Shown here: positions 1-6,388 of the stretch, piece after piece | How positions within the stretch are numbered: the stretch's first letter is position 1 | Layout of the letters: each line of letters opens with the position of its first letter | From: an uncultured Bacteroidota bacterium | GTDB taxonomy: Bacteria; Bacteroidota; Bacteroidia; Chitinophagales; Chitinophagaceae | Direction of reading: 5' to 3' | DNA: 10,852 bases | Assembly (NCBI GenBank): GCA_903825065.1 | Contig: CAIJZG010000307.1 | Location: 1 to 10,852 of the forward strand | Program-made: the position numbers and the translations under genes | Notes under the pieces: generated by a model | The model's input: the letters and a program-made list of their open reading frames with translations, nothing else | Databases searched by the model: none | What the model was told of the DNA's origin: nothing

Positions 1-348
1 ATTCCCTTACCTAGTGGCAGTTTGAATGCATTGAATACTCAATTAAGCTGGGGGATCAAATTAGGACTTTGCTTAGGCAAACCTTTGGGAATTACCGGAT
101 TTTGCTATTATATCGTAAAGCGGAAATGGGCTGCACTTCCAGCAGGTGTAAATCTTTATAAGTTAATTGGAGCTGGGATTTTGGCAGGTATCGGTTTTAC
201 GATGAGCATCTTTATATCAACACTTGCGTTTGAAAATGTGGCTACTCAAAATGAAGCAAAAGTATCGGTATTAGTAGCCTCCATTTCTGCAATTATTTTT
301 GGATATGCCTGGTTTAAATTTGAAAAAAAGCCAGCAATAGCTGTATAG
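1..348 (+). CDS. nhaA: Na+/H+ antiporter NhaA, C-terminal part (5' end outside window)
   Basis: Inner-membrane electrogenic antiporter that expels Na+ in exchange for H+, used for pH and sodium homeostasis. The reading frame is open from base 1 and ends at TAG 346-348, giving the last 115 residues. An internal ATG at 22 is not the start. The fragment matches the last three helices of the NhaA family: the GKPLGI segment (residues 26-31 of the fragment) carries the lysine equivalent to E. coli Lys300 in TM X, and the segment GILAGIGFTMSIFISTLAF (57-75) is the hallmark TM XI sequence. A final hydrophobic helix follows and then a short basic tail. The catalytic Asp pair in TM V lies outside the window. 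It converges with prfB, with 4 bases between the stops and no separate terminator. Family assignment is secure; ion specificity is by family only. Confidence 0.95.
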   Translation: MPLPSGSLNALNTQLSWGIKLGLCLGKPLGITGFCYYIVKRKWAALPAGVNLYKLIGAGILAGIGFTMSIFISTLAFENVATQNEAKVSVLVASISAIIFGYAWFKFEKKPAIAV

Positions 349-352
349 TCAA

Positions 353-1445
353 TTATTGATGGTCTTCTTTTTCAGACATCAAAAAAGCTTTGATAAATCC
401 ATCTAATTCTCCATCCATTACTGGTCCAACATTTCCAACTTCATAATCAGTGCGGTGGTCTTTGATCATTTTATAAGGATGAAAAACATAACTACGAATC
501 TGGCTTCCCCACTCTATTTTTTTCTTACCCGCATTTGAAGCATTTAAAATTTCTTGTCTTTTCCGAAGCTCATCTTCATATAATCTACTCTTCAACATTT
601 TCATTGCCAATTCTCGGTTTTCACCTTGCGTTCTGGCTTGTTGGCATTCTATTATAAAACCACTTGGTCCGTGTTTTAATCTTACTGCAGTTTCCACTTT
701 ATTTACATTCTGTCCTCCGCTACCGCCACTTCGATAGAATGCCCATTCCACATCTGCAGGATTCACTTCAATCTCAATACTATCGTCAATCAATGGATAC
801 ACATACACTGAAGCAAAAGAAGTATGTCTCCTTGCATTACTGTCAAAAGGAGAAATCCTTACCAATCTATGTACGCCACTTTCTGCTTTTAAAAATCCAT
901 AAGCAAAGTCTCCATCAAATTGTAGTGTTGCACTTTTAATACCTGCACCATCTCCATCTTGATAATCCAATTCGGTTACTTTCCATCCTTGCTTATCACC
1001 ATACATCCGATACATACGAAGAAGCATTTCAGCCCAGTCGCAACTTTCTGTACCACCTGCACCTGCATTAATTTGCAGTATGGCTGGTAATTCATCTTCG
1101 GGTTTGTTTAAAGTACTTTTGAATTCGGCGTCTTCAATTAATCCAATCGCTGAAGCATACGATTCTTTTGCTTCGCTTTCCGAAGCATCACCCGCTTTCC
1201 AAAATTCAAAAATCACAGCAAAATCTTCTACTGCTGTATCAACATTCTGATACATTTTAAGCCAATATTCATTTACCTTAATTTCTTTCATGATCGCAGT
1301 AGCTCTTTGATTATCATCCCAAAAACCGGGTGATAATGAAAGTTGGCGATCTGTTTCTACTTTATATGTGCGGTTCTCAACGTCAAAGAAACCTCCTCAA
1401 AACCAAAACGCGGTCTCTCATATCTTTAATCTGCTCCTGTGTCAT
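353..1445 (-). CDS. prfB: Peptide chain release factor 2, made by programmed +1 frameshift
   Basis: RF2 recognises UGA and UAA stop codons and triggers peptide release in the ribosome. The 5' frame starts at ATG 1445-1443, reads 20 codons and meets TGA at 1385-1383. The +1 frame from 1384 runs 343 codons to TAA 355-353. The joined product is 363 aa, the normal RF2 length. Joining restores the expected N-terminal sequence (LDVENR, then SPGFWDD); an internal ATG at 1291 would remove this part of domain 1. The SPF stop-recognition tripeptide falls at residues 198-200 and the catalytic GGQ at 243-245, in the stretch RSGGSGGQNVNKVE; SPF, not PxT, separates RF2 from RF1. The gene follows rnpB by about 30 bases on the same strand. 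No SD precedes the ATG. A second in-frame ATG at codon 9 is possible. Expression is expected to be self-limited through the UGA. Confidence 0.96.
1382..1397 (-). promoter_or_regulatory. prfB: prfB programmed +1 frameshift site
   Basis: On the minus strand the sequence reads AGGAGG TTT CTT TGA C. AGGAGG is 1397-1392, the slippery CTT codon 1388-1386, the in-frame stop TGA 1385-1383, followed by C at 1382. The 3-base spacing between the SD-like hexamer and CTT is the same as in the classic E. coli prfB site (known family feature). When RF2 is scarce, the ribosome pauses at the UGA and slips +1 to read GAC. That frame continues into full RF2, so the site acts as a feedback sensor. Both frames are clean on either side, so this is not a sequencing error. 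Confidence 0.95.
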
Positions 1446-1449
1446 GCAG

Positions 1450-1457
1450 CAAATGTA
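1450..1457 (-). promoter_or_regulatory. Possible -7 promoter box for prfB (TACATTTG)
   Basis: TACATTTG matches the Bacteroidota -7 consensus TAnnTTTG and ends 4 bases before the prfB ATG. Transcription would start at or within a few bases of that ATG, giving a leaderless or nearly leaderless mRNA. The nearest TTTG that could act as -33 box is 24 bases upstream, longer than the usual 19-21, so this is weak. The alternative is readthrough from rnpB. Confidence 0.3.
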
Positions 1458-1476
1458 AGTGATTGCTTTTTTAAAA

Positions 1477-1829
1477 TACTACAAACCTCGTAAGCCGGAT
1501 TCTGTTTCTAAACTATCATTTATCTGGCCCTGCAATTACTTACAGGATCTAGCTGCCTACCCTGGAACTCAAGCGAGCCGCTTTCAAACGTTCCTTTACG
1601 TGGCATTACAACACCCAAGGTTTACCCGCCCTTCAAGTTACCTTGAAAGACCGTGCGCTTTTACCGCACATTTTCACCTTTTCCACTAATTGCATAGTGG
1701 TAGTTATTTTCTGTGGCACTATCTCTCTCTTAATTGCTTAAGAGGCCGGCCATTAACCGGTGGGTTGCTCTGTGCTGTCCGGACTTTCCTCCCCAATTTA
1801 CATTGGAGCGATAGCTCGAGTTTGTAGCG
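1477..1829 (-). ncRNA. rnpB: RNase P RNA (bacterial class A type)
   Basis: Catalytic RNA of RNase P, which removes 5' leaders from precursor tRNAs. On the minus strand the 5' region has the nearly invariant GAGGAAAGTCCGGAC (1791-1777), and the 3' region has ACAGAATCCGGCTTAC (1505-1490), the two conserved ends that pair to form P4. Between them are GCGGTAAAAGCGCAC (CR II/III-like) and AGATAAATGATAG near the 3' end. The termini CTACAAACTCG (from 1827) and CGAGGTTTGTAG (to 1479) pair as helix P1 with one bulged base, which sets the ends within a few bases. The length of about 350 nt is normal. A good -7 box lies 5 bases upstream. No uridine run follows the 3' end, so 3' maturation may be by processing. 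The plus-strand frame across this region is antisense and not a gene. Confidence 0.95.
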
Positions 1830-1832
1830 TTG

Positions 1833-1840
1833 CAAATATA
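1833..1840 (-). promoter_or_regulatory. -7 promoter box for rnpB (TATATTTG)
   Basis: A perfect TAnnTTTG box ends 5 bases before the first base of RNase P helix P1, which is the right distance for transcription to begin at the RNA's 5' end. No TTG is seen at the -33 distance. Together with the P1 pairing, it supports the chosen 5' end of rnpB. Confidence 0.6.
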
Positions 1841-1852
1841 GTTAGTATTGAT

Positions 1853-1879
1853 TAGTAGGCTGATTTTTAAACCCTACTA
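1853..1879 (-). terminator. Weak hairpin at the end of the Smr gene
   Basis: Seven-base arms (TAGTAGG at 1853-1859 and CCTACTA at 1873-1879 on the plus strand) enclose a 13-base loop and overlap the Smr stop codon. No U-run follows, so an intrinsic terminator is doubtful. It lies just upstream of the rnpB promoter and could limit readthrough into rnpB. Confidence 0.25.
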
Positions 1880-2902
1880 GTATTGAAAGAATATCTCTGT
1901 TGCCCCATACCCAAATCTTGGATCGTATTTGTTGTAAAAATTCTTGACTTCTCTTTTTGATTTTAAGACTTCATGAATTTCGTCTTTTAGTTTACCAATA
2001 CCAACCCCATGAATCATAATAATTGAAGGTTGATAATGAGCAATTGCCAGATCCATTTGCTTTTCAAATTCATTTAATTGAATCGACATTATTTCAAAAT
2101 TGCTCAAGTGCTTCCAATCGTTCGTCAATTTTTCGATATGCAGATCAACAACAGATCTTGCAGGAGGCAAGTGATGTCTACCTTTTGAGGCATCGTAAAT
2201 TTTGAATCCTTTTGCAGCCAAAGAGGTTAATTCAAATTTATCATCCTCTAATTTATCTGGATATTGTTCAAAAAGTAAAAAAGGAATGGTAGGTAAATTG
2301 GTGTCTTTAATAGCTTCTATTTTTTGAAATATTTGTTTCGGCTTAATTTTCAATGAAGTTTCAAAATGGGCTGCTTTCTTTTTTTCAGGATTCAATAATG
2401 AGAAATCTATAGCAAAAAAAGGACTATCATTCACCGAAGCAAAATCGATATCATGTAAATAAAAATCGTGGAAGGGTTGAATTTCGGAAACCAATTCAAA
2501 ATTAGTATTACCCAAAAATTGTTGCTGATAGGTAAAATGATAAGCTTTATCAGTATGATTTAATAAATAAACCTTTAATAATTCAACTACTTCATCATTA
2601 AAATCGTCAATAGCAAATTTGGGAAGTAAGCTCAACCAAACTCCATCTGAAATACGAACCTTAGCAGGTTGCGGTTTTTCCTTTGGAACCTGATCAATAA
2701 AAGTTTTAGGAGGCGCTTTTTTTTCAGCTGCTTTCTTTTCTGTAAACCGTTTGAAATAAGGGAAATCAATCTGATCCATATAGGCAGGGAATTTCACACC
2801 TCGGACTTCAATCAAAACGACTTTGTCGTCTATGATTTCAATAACCTTGCCTTCCTCATTACTCAATAAAACCAATATATCGTCGCCAACTTGATACTTC
2901 AT
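1877..2902 (-). CDS. DUF2027 and Smr domain protein
   Basis: A 341-aa protein of a Bacteroidota family in which an N-terminal SH3/KOW-like beta fold (about residues 1-55), a DUF2027 beta-rich middle (about 85-240) and a C-terminal Smr domain (about 250-341) are joined by a Lys/Pro-rich linker (56-80). The Smr motifs are visible: DLHIE (253-257), IHGVGIGKLKDEI (297-309) and GYGATEI (331-337). Smr domains in MutS2 and SmrB act as endonucleases, in part on mRNA at collided ribosomes (family knowledge). The first motif here is DLHIE rather than DLHG, as I would expect for this subfamily. No MutS ATPase is attached, so a recombination role is unlikely. The ATG is preceded by AGAAAGAAGG and by a -7 box about 24 bases upstream. 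The exact substrate is unknown; a role in nucleic-acid or ribosome quality control is inference. Confidence 0.85.
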   Translation of the reverse strand: MKYQVGDDILVLLSNEEGKVIEIIDDKVVLIEVRGVKFPAYMDQIDFPYFKRFTEKKAAEKKAPPKTFIDQVPKEKPQPAKVRISDGVWLSLLPKFAIDDFNDEVVELLKVYLLNHTDKAYHFTYQQQFLGNTNFELVSEIQPFHDFYLHDIDFASVNDSPFFAIDFSLLNPEKKKAAHFETSLKIKPKQIFQKIEAIKDTNLPTIPFLLFEQYPDKLEDDKFELTSLAAKGFKIYDASKGRHHLPPARSVVDLHIEKLTNDWKHLSNFEIMSIQLNEFEKQMDLAIAHYQPSIIMIHGVGIGKLKDEIHEVLKSKREVKNFYNKYDPRFGYGATEIFFQY

Positions 2903-2925
2903 CCTTCTTTCTAGTTTATAAGCGG

Positions 2926-2933
2926 CAAATTTA
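2926..2933 (-). promoter_or_regulatory. -7 promoter box for the Smr gene (TAAATTTG)
   Basis: Perfect TAnnTTTG match 23 bases upstream of the Smr gene ATG, predicting a leader of about 20 nt. No TTG is seen at -33. It suggests that this gene is transcribed independently of the permease upstream. Confidence 0.5.
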
Positions 2934-2974
2934 CGATAGTTGTTTTTACTAGACTCACTTATCTATCATGACGA

Positions 2975-4642
2975 TCACGCTAGTTTACTCCGGCTTCTAC
3001 CATAGACTAAGTAAATAGTCAGTCCCAGTGCCATCCAACCGAAGAAAACCATCCAGCTTTTACCAGGAATTTCAATCATCAGATATAAACAACACAGCAC
3101 TCCAGCTACAGGAATAACTGAATACTTTTTTATAAAACTCATCAATGCTAAAATCACAGATGCCGCTATAAAAATCAAAAACAAAGTTTCCTGATACACT
3201 TCTGACATTATATTGGAAAGATCTGTGATGATTCGTTCTCTAAATACTATCGCAAAAATTGCCACAATTGCTGGGATAATAAATTGTCCATTGATATAAG
3301 GCAATTGAAATTTACCTGCTTCTTTTGCCAATCTCGGTAATACCAATACCCCACCGCAAACCAACACAAACGCAAATAGCGTTCCAATGCTAGTTAAATC
3401 AGTCATCAATTTATCATCAACAAAAAGTACCGGAATTCCTACTAAGAAACCTGTCATGATTGTTGCAAATCCTGGTGTTTTATAACGTTTACTTAGTTTG
3501 CTGAATTTTTTTGGTAATAAACCATCCCTACTCATACTCATCCAAATTCTTGGTTGACCAATTTGAAATACTAGTAGCACACTAGTAGAAGCGATAACCG
3601 CACTTACTGAAATAATAAACCCAATTTTTTGCATATGAATTTTATCGAAAACATAAGCCAACGGATCAGCAACTCCTTCAAATTCTTTAAAGTTTACCAT
3701 ACCAGTAATTACTAAAGTGGTAATTACATAAATAACAGTACATATTATCAAGCTATACATCATGCCTCTGGGCAAATCTCTTTTCGGATTGGCACATTCT
3801 TCGGCAGTTGTTGAAATCGCATCAAAACCAATATAGGCAAAGAATACAGAGGATACCCCTTTCAGAACTCCTGTCATACCATTGGGCAAAAATGGTGTCC
3901 AATTTCCAGTAGTACCTTCCGAAAAAATATACCAAAACCCAATGATTGCTATAAAAAACAGCACTACTATTTTTAAGCCCACCATAAAATTTGCGCTCTT
4001 CTTACTCTCACTGATTCCGATATAAGCAAGTATGGTAATTAACCCAACAATGATAAATGCTGGAAGATTAATAATGAATTTCATTCCGAAAATTTCCGGA
4101 GCGGTTGTATAAACTAAATCTGCAACAGGCTTCCCATTTGCAATAGCATCATGATAAGCCATAGAAGCTGTTTGATGTCCAATAGACAGCCATTCTGGTA
4201 AATTGATATTAATTGCTTTCAATAAATTATTGAAATAAGCACTCCATGAAATAGCTACCACTACATTCCCAATAGCATATTCCAAAATCAATGCCCAGCC
4301 AATTATCCAGGCAATTACTTCCCCAAAACTTACATAAGAATAAGTATAGGCACTTCCTGATACTGGAACACGAGAAGCAAACTCAGCATAACATAAAGCA
4401 GTAAATCCACAAGTAACCGCAGTAATTAGAAATAGAAAAATTACACCCGGCCCTCCATTAAAAGCAGCAGTACCAATTGTTGAAAAAATACCAGCTCCAA
4501 TTACTGCAGCAACCCCCATAAATGTGAGGTCTTTCACACGCAACACTTTTTTCATGTTATTCCCATGTCCATCCAATAAACCAGCATCATAATCTCTTTG
4601 TATGTTCTCTAATGACTTTTTTCGGAATAAGGAATTCGACAT
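2975..4642 (-). CDS. APC-family amino-acid permease (CAT/YfnA type)
   Basis: A 555-aa inner-membrane transporter of the amino acid-polyamine-organocation superfamily, closest in pattern to the cationic amino acid transporter (CAT) group and B. subtilis YfnA. The start MSNSLFRKKSLE resembles the YfnA N-terminus and supports this ATG. TM1 holds the unwound substrate-site motif GAGIF (49-53), TM3 region ends in a PVSGSAYTYSY stretch (93-103), and the loop FFAYIGFDAISTTAEE (267-282) followed by NPKRDLP (285-291) is characteristic of the group. About 12-14 hydrophobic segments are present. A soluble insert of about 40 residues (150-190) between TM helices is longer than in YfnA. The gene follows the prenyl synthase by 69 bases on the same strand. 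The substrate cannot be read from sequence; a basic or branched neutral amino acid is a guess. Confidence 0.9.
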   Translation of the reverse strand: MSNSLFRKKSLENIQRDYDAGLLDGHGNNMKKVLRVKDLTFMGVAAVIGAGIFSTIGTAAFNGGPGVIFLFLITAVTCGFTALCYAEFASRVPVSGSAYTYSYVSFGEVIAWIIGWALILEYAIGNVVVAISWSAYFNNLLKAININLPEWLSIGHQTASMAYHDAIANGKPVADLVYTTAPEIFGMKFIINLPAFIIVGLITILAYIGISESKKSANFMVGLKIVVLFFIAIIGFWYIFSEGTTGNWTPFLPNGMTGVLKGVSSVFFAYIGFDAISTTAEECANPKRDLPRGMMYSLIICTVIYVITTLVITGMVNFKEFEGVADPLAYVFDKIHMQKIGFIISVSAVIASTSVLLVFQIGQPRIWMSMSRDGLLPKKFSKLSKRYKTPGFATIMTGFLVGIPVLFVDDKLMTDLTSIGTLFAFVLVCGGVLVLPRLAKEAGKFQLPYINGQFIIPAIVAIFAIVFRERIITDLSNIMSEVYQETLFLIFIAASVILALMSFIKKYSVIPVAGVLCCLYLMIEIPGKSWMVFFGWMALGLTIYLVYGRSRSKLA

Positions 4643-4664
4643 GCATTGGAATTTTTGTGTGCCT

Positions 4665-4693
4665 CAAATTAAAGGATATTCAGCAAAGAACAA
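4665..4693 (-). promoter_or_regulatory. Possible promoter for the permease gene
   Basis: On the minus strand a TTG (4693-4691) is followed after 18 bases by TTAATTTG (4672-4665), a 7 of 8 match to TAnnTTTG. The permease ATG lies 22 bases further. The spacing is close to the Bacteroidota -33/-7 norm. The box mismatches at one important base, so readthrough from the prenyl synthase gene remains possible. Confidence 0.35.
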
Positions 4694-4711
4694 GGGTAAA
4701 CTGAAATCTAA

Positions 4712-5677
4712 CTAATAGTCACGTTGAATTAGAAAATCAGCCAGTTCCACTAATGCTTTTTTACGGTTTGATACTACCGCAATATCTTCGAGATGTTGCA
4801 ACGCAGTTTGTAAATATTTTTCTTTTAAAGACTTTGCCCATTCATCCACATTACAAGCTTTGAAAATAGCTAATACTTTCTCTACTTTATCCGATGGATT
4901 TTCTTGCATCATTTGTAACAATTGTACTTTTTGTTCCTCTTCAGCAACTTCTAATGCGTGAAGTAATAAAAAGGTTTTTTTATTTTGTCGAATATCACCA
5001 CCAACATCTTTACCAAATTTTTCTGGATCCCCAAATGCATCTAAATAATCATCCTGAATTTGAAATGCAATACCTAAATTTTTTCCGAATGCATATAAAT
5101 GATCTCTATTCCCTGCACTTGCTCCCCCTAGTATTGCACCCATTTCTAAACTAGCCGCAAGAAGCACAGAAGTTTTAAGACTAATCATTTCAATATATTC
5201 ATCGAGCGAAACATGTTCTTTTTTTTCAAAATCCATATCTAGTTGCTGACCCTCGCAAACTTCTTTTGCAGTTCGATTAAATAATTGCAATATGGAGTGA
5301 ATATTATTTCCCTGAATTTTGTTAAGATATTCATAGGATTGAATCATCATCACATCACCAGTTAACAAAGCGGTACTTTCTCCATATTTTTTATGCACCG
5401 TTTCCATACCTCTTCTCAAAGGAGCCGCATCCATAATATCATCATGTATTAAGGTGAAATTGTGAAACAATTCAATAGCATTTGCTACATGATAGGCATC
5501 TGGATTAATCTCATCGAAAAGTTCATTTCCCATTAAACACATAATGGGGCGAACTCGCTTACCACCTAATGCCAAAAAATATTCTCCTGGATCATATAAC
5601 GTGGCAGGACTTTCCGGGAAATGACGATGTGCAAAATGCTCAGAAAAAATGTTAATCAACTCTTTGAATGAATGCAT
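4712..5677 (-). CDS. Polyprenyl diphosphate synthase (FPP/GGPP type)
   Basis: A 321-aa soluble all-alpha trans-prenyltransferase that condenses isopentenyl diphosphate with allylic diphosphates to make precursors of quinones, carotenoids and other isoprenoids. It shows GGKRVRP (38-44), the first Asp-rich motif DDIMD (79-83) followed by RRG (88-90), KT (168-169), the second Asp-rich motif in FQIQDDYLD (205-213) and a basic KDVGGDIRQNKKT region (223-235). The first motif is DDxxD with no two-residue insert, and Phe74 sits five residues before it; by the known chain-length rule this favours a short C15-C20 product over long-chain quinone tails. A farnesyl or geranylgeranyl product cannot be decided from this alone. 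The ATG lies about 66 bases downstream of one half of a palindromic promoter shared with the divergent gene. Confidence 0.93.
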   Translation of the reverse strand: MHSFKELINIFSEHFAHRHFPESPATLYDPGEYFLALGGKRVRPIMCLMGNELFDEINPDAYHVANAIELFHNFTLIHDDIMDAAPLRRGMETVHKKYGESTALLTGDVMMIQSYEYLNKIQGNNIHSILQLFNRTAKEVCEGQQLDMDFEKKEHVSLDEYIEMISLKTSVLLAASLEMGAILGGASAGNRDHLYAFGKNLGIAFQIQDDYLDAFGDPEKFGKDVGGDIRQNKKTFLLLHALEVAEEEQKVQLLQMMQENPSDKVEKVLAIFKACNVDEWAKSLKEKYLQTALQHLEDIAVVSNRKKALVELADFLIQRDY

Positions 5678-5742
5678 ACTACAAACCTAAATAATAAAGC
5701 AAATGCATCGGAATAAAATATTAACTATTCTTTAGAGCTGTG

Positions 5743-5756
5743 CAAAATTAATTTTG
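5743..5756. promoter_or_regulatory. Palindromic divergent -7 element
   Basis: CAAAATTAATTTTG is a perfect 14-base palindrome in the 113-bp gap between the divergent prenyl synthase (-) and barrel-protein (+) genes. It contains TAATTTTG, a perfect TAnnTTTG box, on the plus strand (5749-5756) and on the minus strand (5750-5743). Expected leaders are about 30 nt for the plus gene and about 60 nt for the minus gene. No TTG at -33 is visible on either side. Flanking GTGC and GCAC extend the symmetry imperfectly, so an operator is another reading. The rest of the gap holds nothing else I can name. Confidence 0.5.
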
Positions 5757-5790
5757 GCACGATTTTTTGATAGTATTATAAAACTGATCC

Positions 5791-6273
5791 ATGAAAAAAC
5801 TATTATTATTCAGCTGCGTGTTTATAACCGCATTTACTTTGAAGGCTCAACAACAAAACATTGGGACAAACTACAGCACTGCTGTGGGATTAAAAATGTA
5901 TCCCGGAGCTTTAAGTGTAAAACATTTTATAGCAACAGATCGTGCTGTAGAGGGACTAGCATTTATTTCTCAGGATGGCTTTAGACTGACCGGTTTATAT
6001 GAAATTCATAATAATCTTGGAACTATCGAAGGCTTACAGTGGTATGTAGGAGGTGGAGCTCATTTAGGTGCTTGGAGCGACCAATGGAAAAAACAGTATC
6101 CTACCAGAAATGGAGGAATGACAATTGGTATTGATGGAGTACTTGGTTTAGATTATAAAATAAAAGGGGCTCCTTTGAATGTTAGTTTCGACTGGCAACC
6201 CTCTTTCAACATTATTGGATACAGTTACTTCGAAAGTGCTTGGGGAGGACTTGGGGTGAGATATACTTTTTAA
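5791..6273 (+). CDS. Small secreted protein, probable outer-membrane beta-barrel, function unknown
   Basis: A 160-aa protein I cannot assign to a named family. Residues 1-19 form a clear Sec signal peptide: MKK, a hydrophobic core of about 13 residues, and a likely cleavage after LKA before Gln20. There is no lipobox cysteine at the cleavage site. The mature 141 residues alternate polar and hydrophobic positions with many Gly and aromatic residues (for example GLQWYVGGGAHLGAW around 59-73 of the mature chain and GIDGVLGLDYKI), and the chain ends in RYTF. A C-terminal Phe preceded by alternating hydrophobics is typical of BamA-inserted barrels. At this size it would have about 6-8 strands. It stands alone on the plus strand, divergent from the prenyl synthase and facing ftsY. 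The ATG is 30 bases after the predicted transcription start; no SD is present. Periplasmic soluble beta protein is the alternative. Confidence 0.75.
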   Translation: MKKLLLFSCVFITAFTLKAQQQNIGTNYSTAVGLKMYPGALSVKHFIATDRAVEGLAFISQDGFRLTGLYEIHNNLGTIEGLQWYVGGGAHLGAWSDQWKKQYPTRNGGMTIGIDGVLGLDYKIKGAPLNVSFDWQPSFNIIGYSYFESAWGGLGVRYTF

Positions 6274-6291
6274 TTGATACCTTTTTTATAA

Positions 6292-6304
6292 TTGAAAGTT
6301 TCAA
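6292..6304. repeat. Short perfect inverted repeat after the barrel gene
   Basis: TTGAAA-G-TTTCAA is a 13-base inverted repeat starting 19 bases after the barrel gene's stop codon. It is too short a loop for a stable hairpin and has no U-run on its 3' side. It may be a protein site or chance. Confidence 0.3.
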
Positions 6305-6310
6305 CTGTAA

Positions 6311-6367
6311 GGGCTAAAGCCCAATATAATCTTTTATTCATTCATGGCCCTAGGCTGAAGCCTAGGG
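6311..6367. repeat. Pair of related hairpins, REP-like element between convergent genes
   Basis: Hairpin 1 is GGGCT-AA-AGCCC (6311-6322). Hairpin 2 has 9-base perfect arms CCCTAGGCT (6348-6356) and AGCCTAGGG (6359-6367) around GA. Both contain the same 10-base core GGCTRAAGCC (6312-6321 and 6353-6362), so they look like two members of one family separated by 25 bases, as in paired REP/BIME elements. Similar GGGCTGAAGCCC-type repeats are, from memory, scattered in many Bacteroidota genomes. The pair lies between the ends of two convergent genes, and hairpin 2 is strong enough to slow or end transcription in either direction, although no U-run follows. Confidence 0.6.
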
Positions 6368-6388
6368 TTAACCATAATCAACAATCAT

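Noticed and set aside
1382..1445. In-frame TGA early in prfB as a sequencing error or pseudogene
   Set aside because: AGGAGG, CTT TGA C and the 3-base spacing are the exact programmed frameshift signal, and the rest of RF2 is intact.
1459..1689. Plus-strand 76-codon open frame
   Set aside because: It lies entirely antisense to RNase P RNA, whose conserved blocks and P1 pairing explain the region.
5754..5984. Plus-strand frame overlapping the barrel gene in another phase
   Set aside because: It lacks a signal peptide or any recognisable pattern, while the overlapping 160-aa frame has a clear signal peptide and strand pattern.
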